DNA of 64,000 nt, taken from contig NC_085871.1 in assembly GCF_034702125.1 (NCBI RefSeq), positions 28,530,381-28,594,380 of the forward strand, in the 5' to 3' direction. The notes beneath the pieces were generated by a model. The model saw only the letters and a program-made list of their open reading frames with translations. It made no database searches and was not told the DNA's origin. Shown here one piece after another: positions 62,673-64,000 of this stretch. Position numbers and translations under genes: made by a program. This DNA comes from Engraulis encrasicolus (taxonomy: Eukaryota; Chordata; Actinopteri; Clupeiformes; Engraulidae). Position 1 is the stretch's first letter. The number at the start of each line of letters is the position of its first letter.

Positions 62673-63735
62673 GAAGTTCTCTTTAATTAAACATATTTCA
62701 TAAAAAGTCCAATAAACAAATATCAACATAATGTATCAATATGACAAATATTATAATGAAATATATAAATCACCATATGCTTGATTAGCATTGGCGCCCA
62801 CTGTACTGCAACCACTATACTGCAACTACTATATTGTAACTTTTTATAAATGTTGTTATTAATAAACTACCTTGTTTTATTGCCTTAATTCCATCCAACA
62901 TGTTTAATAAATATTTGGTTATGACTCCTGCACTATTTTAGCACTTAAATATGACATTTAACCTTAATGCTATGATATTTAACAAATTGGTTTAGAAATA
63001 ATAATAAAAAAAGAAAAAAACGTTTTGCTCATTTTAATATGCAAATTAGAAGGTTTAAAACTCAGAATTCAGCTTGGTAAACACAATATTCAGAATCAGC
63101 ACCCTCAAATTATGTAAAAAACATGGTTTACCGGCTTTTCCCCAAATTTGCCGCTAGAACTCCTCTTTTGTGAAAATTGTACTAGACTATTATATGGATA
63201 TACTTAAATGATTCACACATGGCGGGGACATTTCTTTAGACCTATTTAATGTAAGATTGTTGCTGCGCAAAACAAAACAGTGCCGTCGTGGAACACCGCT
63301 AGGCAACAGCTAGGTAGCCAGGACAACAGGTGTTGTCTATCACAGCAGCTGATTAGAGTGACAAAAGACCGACCCCTGCGGAGTGATATGAAACATTCGC
63401 TTTAGCCACTGACTTGTATAGGCCTACAAGCCAGTGGCTTTAGCAGTGAACGTCTTGTTGCCATTGACAGCGGTAGCCAGGAGAACGGGTGCTGTCTATC
63501 ACAGCAGCTGATTAGAGTCTTGTTGAAAAGTCGCTTTAGCAGTGAAAAGTCTTGTTGCCATTGACAGCGGTCTGTTATAGACCAACCCGTCCGTTATCGA
63601 AAAATAACAGACGTCCGAACGTTGGGGAGCCCCGTTGAAATGAATGGAGCATTCGACAGATGACGTCACAACCATATAATAAGACATCATAATGACTTTC
63701 TGGGGTAACTTGACTTTAGCCCATGTATGTACTCT
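62673..63735. repeat. Repeat-rich flank with duplicated segments
   Basis: 63030-63190 is the reverse fourth copy of the 59.5-60.1 kb unit ('CAGCTTGGTAAACACAATAT', 'TTTGCCGCTAGAAC'). 63313-63359 and 63472-63518 are near-identical 47-bp direct repeats (GGTAGCCAGGA..GCAGCTGATTAGAGT). 'TCTTGTTGCCATTGACAGCG' occurs at 63453 and 63551. 63405-63436 is a perfect-looking hairpin (GCCACTGACTTGTA/TACAAGCCAGTGGC). Confidence 0.75.
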
Positions 63736-63748
63736 CTATGCTTTAGCC

Positions 63749-64000
63749 TAGGGCTGCACAATTAATCGAAAATAATCGAAAATCGTGATAAATCGTGATA
63801 TCGAAATCGTGATTTCAATCGGATTTAATCGTGGCAATAGTGACCCGTGTCCTTGAAGCCAGAACATACTGACAGGCTGGTGTTTCTGGCCAGAAAGTTT
63901 CATGCTATTGCCTTTACACAATTATTACAATTCATTTCATTTTGCTCGTTCCGTATATAATGAATTCTTGGTTATATTTTATTTTGTTGAAATATTCAAA
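63749..64000. mobile_element. Left end of a hAT-like element, runs off the window
   Basis: AGGGCTGCACAATTAATCG followed by repeated ATCGAAAAT/CGTGAT motifs is the familiar terminus of a widespread fish hAT MITE. The right end is outside the window, so no duplication can be checked. Confidence 0.6.

Overview
This is teleost fish genomic DNA. The evidence is small spliced exons with GT/AG borders, very long dinucleotide arrays, tRNA-derived SINEs, L2-, Rex1/Babar- and L1-like LINE remnants, and many palindromic DNA-transposon derivatives. No bacterial-type gene organisation and no CRISPR array is present. The frequent 'TAGGCCTA'-type repeats fit a fish, but I cannot name the species.

Three protein-coding genes can be assembled. 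(1) fgfr1op2, + strand, five coding exons between 1016 and 5466 (217 aa), with a 3'UTR to about 6840. (2) tm7sf3, - strand, twelve coding exons between 39142 and 11015 (561 aa). All splice phases close without a frameshift. It has a promoter-like GC-box/ETS region near 39413-39450 and a likely 3'UTR down to an AATAAA at 8239-8244. fgfr1op2 and tm7sf3 are also neighbours in human chromosome band 12p11, so this is conserved synteny with convergent transcription. MED21, the next human neighbour, was not found. (3) An unrecognised gene on the - strand, 57878 to 52605. It has a row of tandemly duplicated phase-0 cassette exons, then a 1.07-kb exon with proline-rich repeats, then an 855-nt lysine/glutamate-rich coiled-coil exon (902 aa if every cassette is used).

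The rest is repeats. 0-1 kb: a SINE split by a GGGTCA-ended MITE with a 4-bp target duplication. 2.6-3.3 kb: nested MITEs in an fgfr1op2 intron. 11-39 kb: tm7sf3 introns carrying SINEs, an L2 LINE, long CA/GA arrays, a deleted copy of a GGGTCA-ended transposon, a 911-bp TA-flanked inverted-repeat element and a 348-bp hAT element. 39.5-51.5 kb: intergenic DNA with hAT and other MITEs, SINEs, and an L1 ORF2 split by about 2.8 kb that holds a Rex1-like LINE and an isolated promoter-like motif cluster. 58-64 kb: a copy of the 44.6-45.5 kb repeat, inverted repeat units, and a 2.5-kb fold-back transposon (60156-62668) with arms of about 770 bp and a broken transposase gene.

The most unusual items are the cassette-exon gene, the fold-back GGGTCA/4-bp-duplication transposon (its boundaries supported by a paralogous empty site), and tm7sf3 splice sites embedded in microsatellite or LINE sequence.
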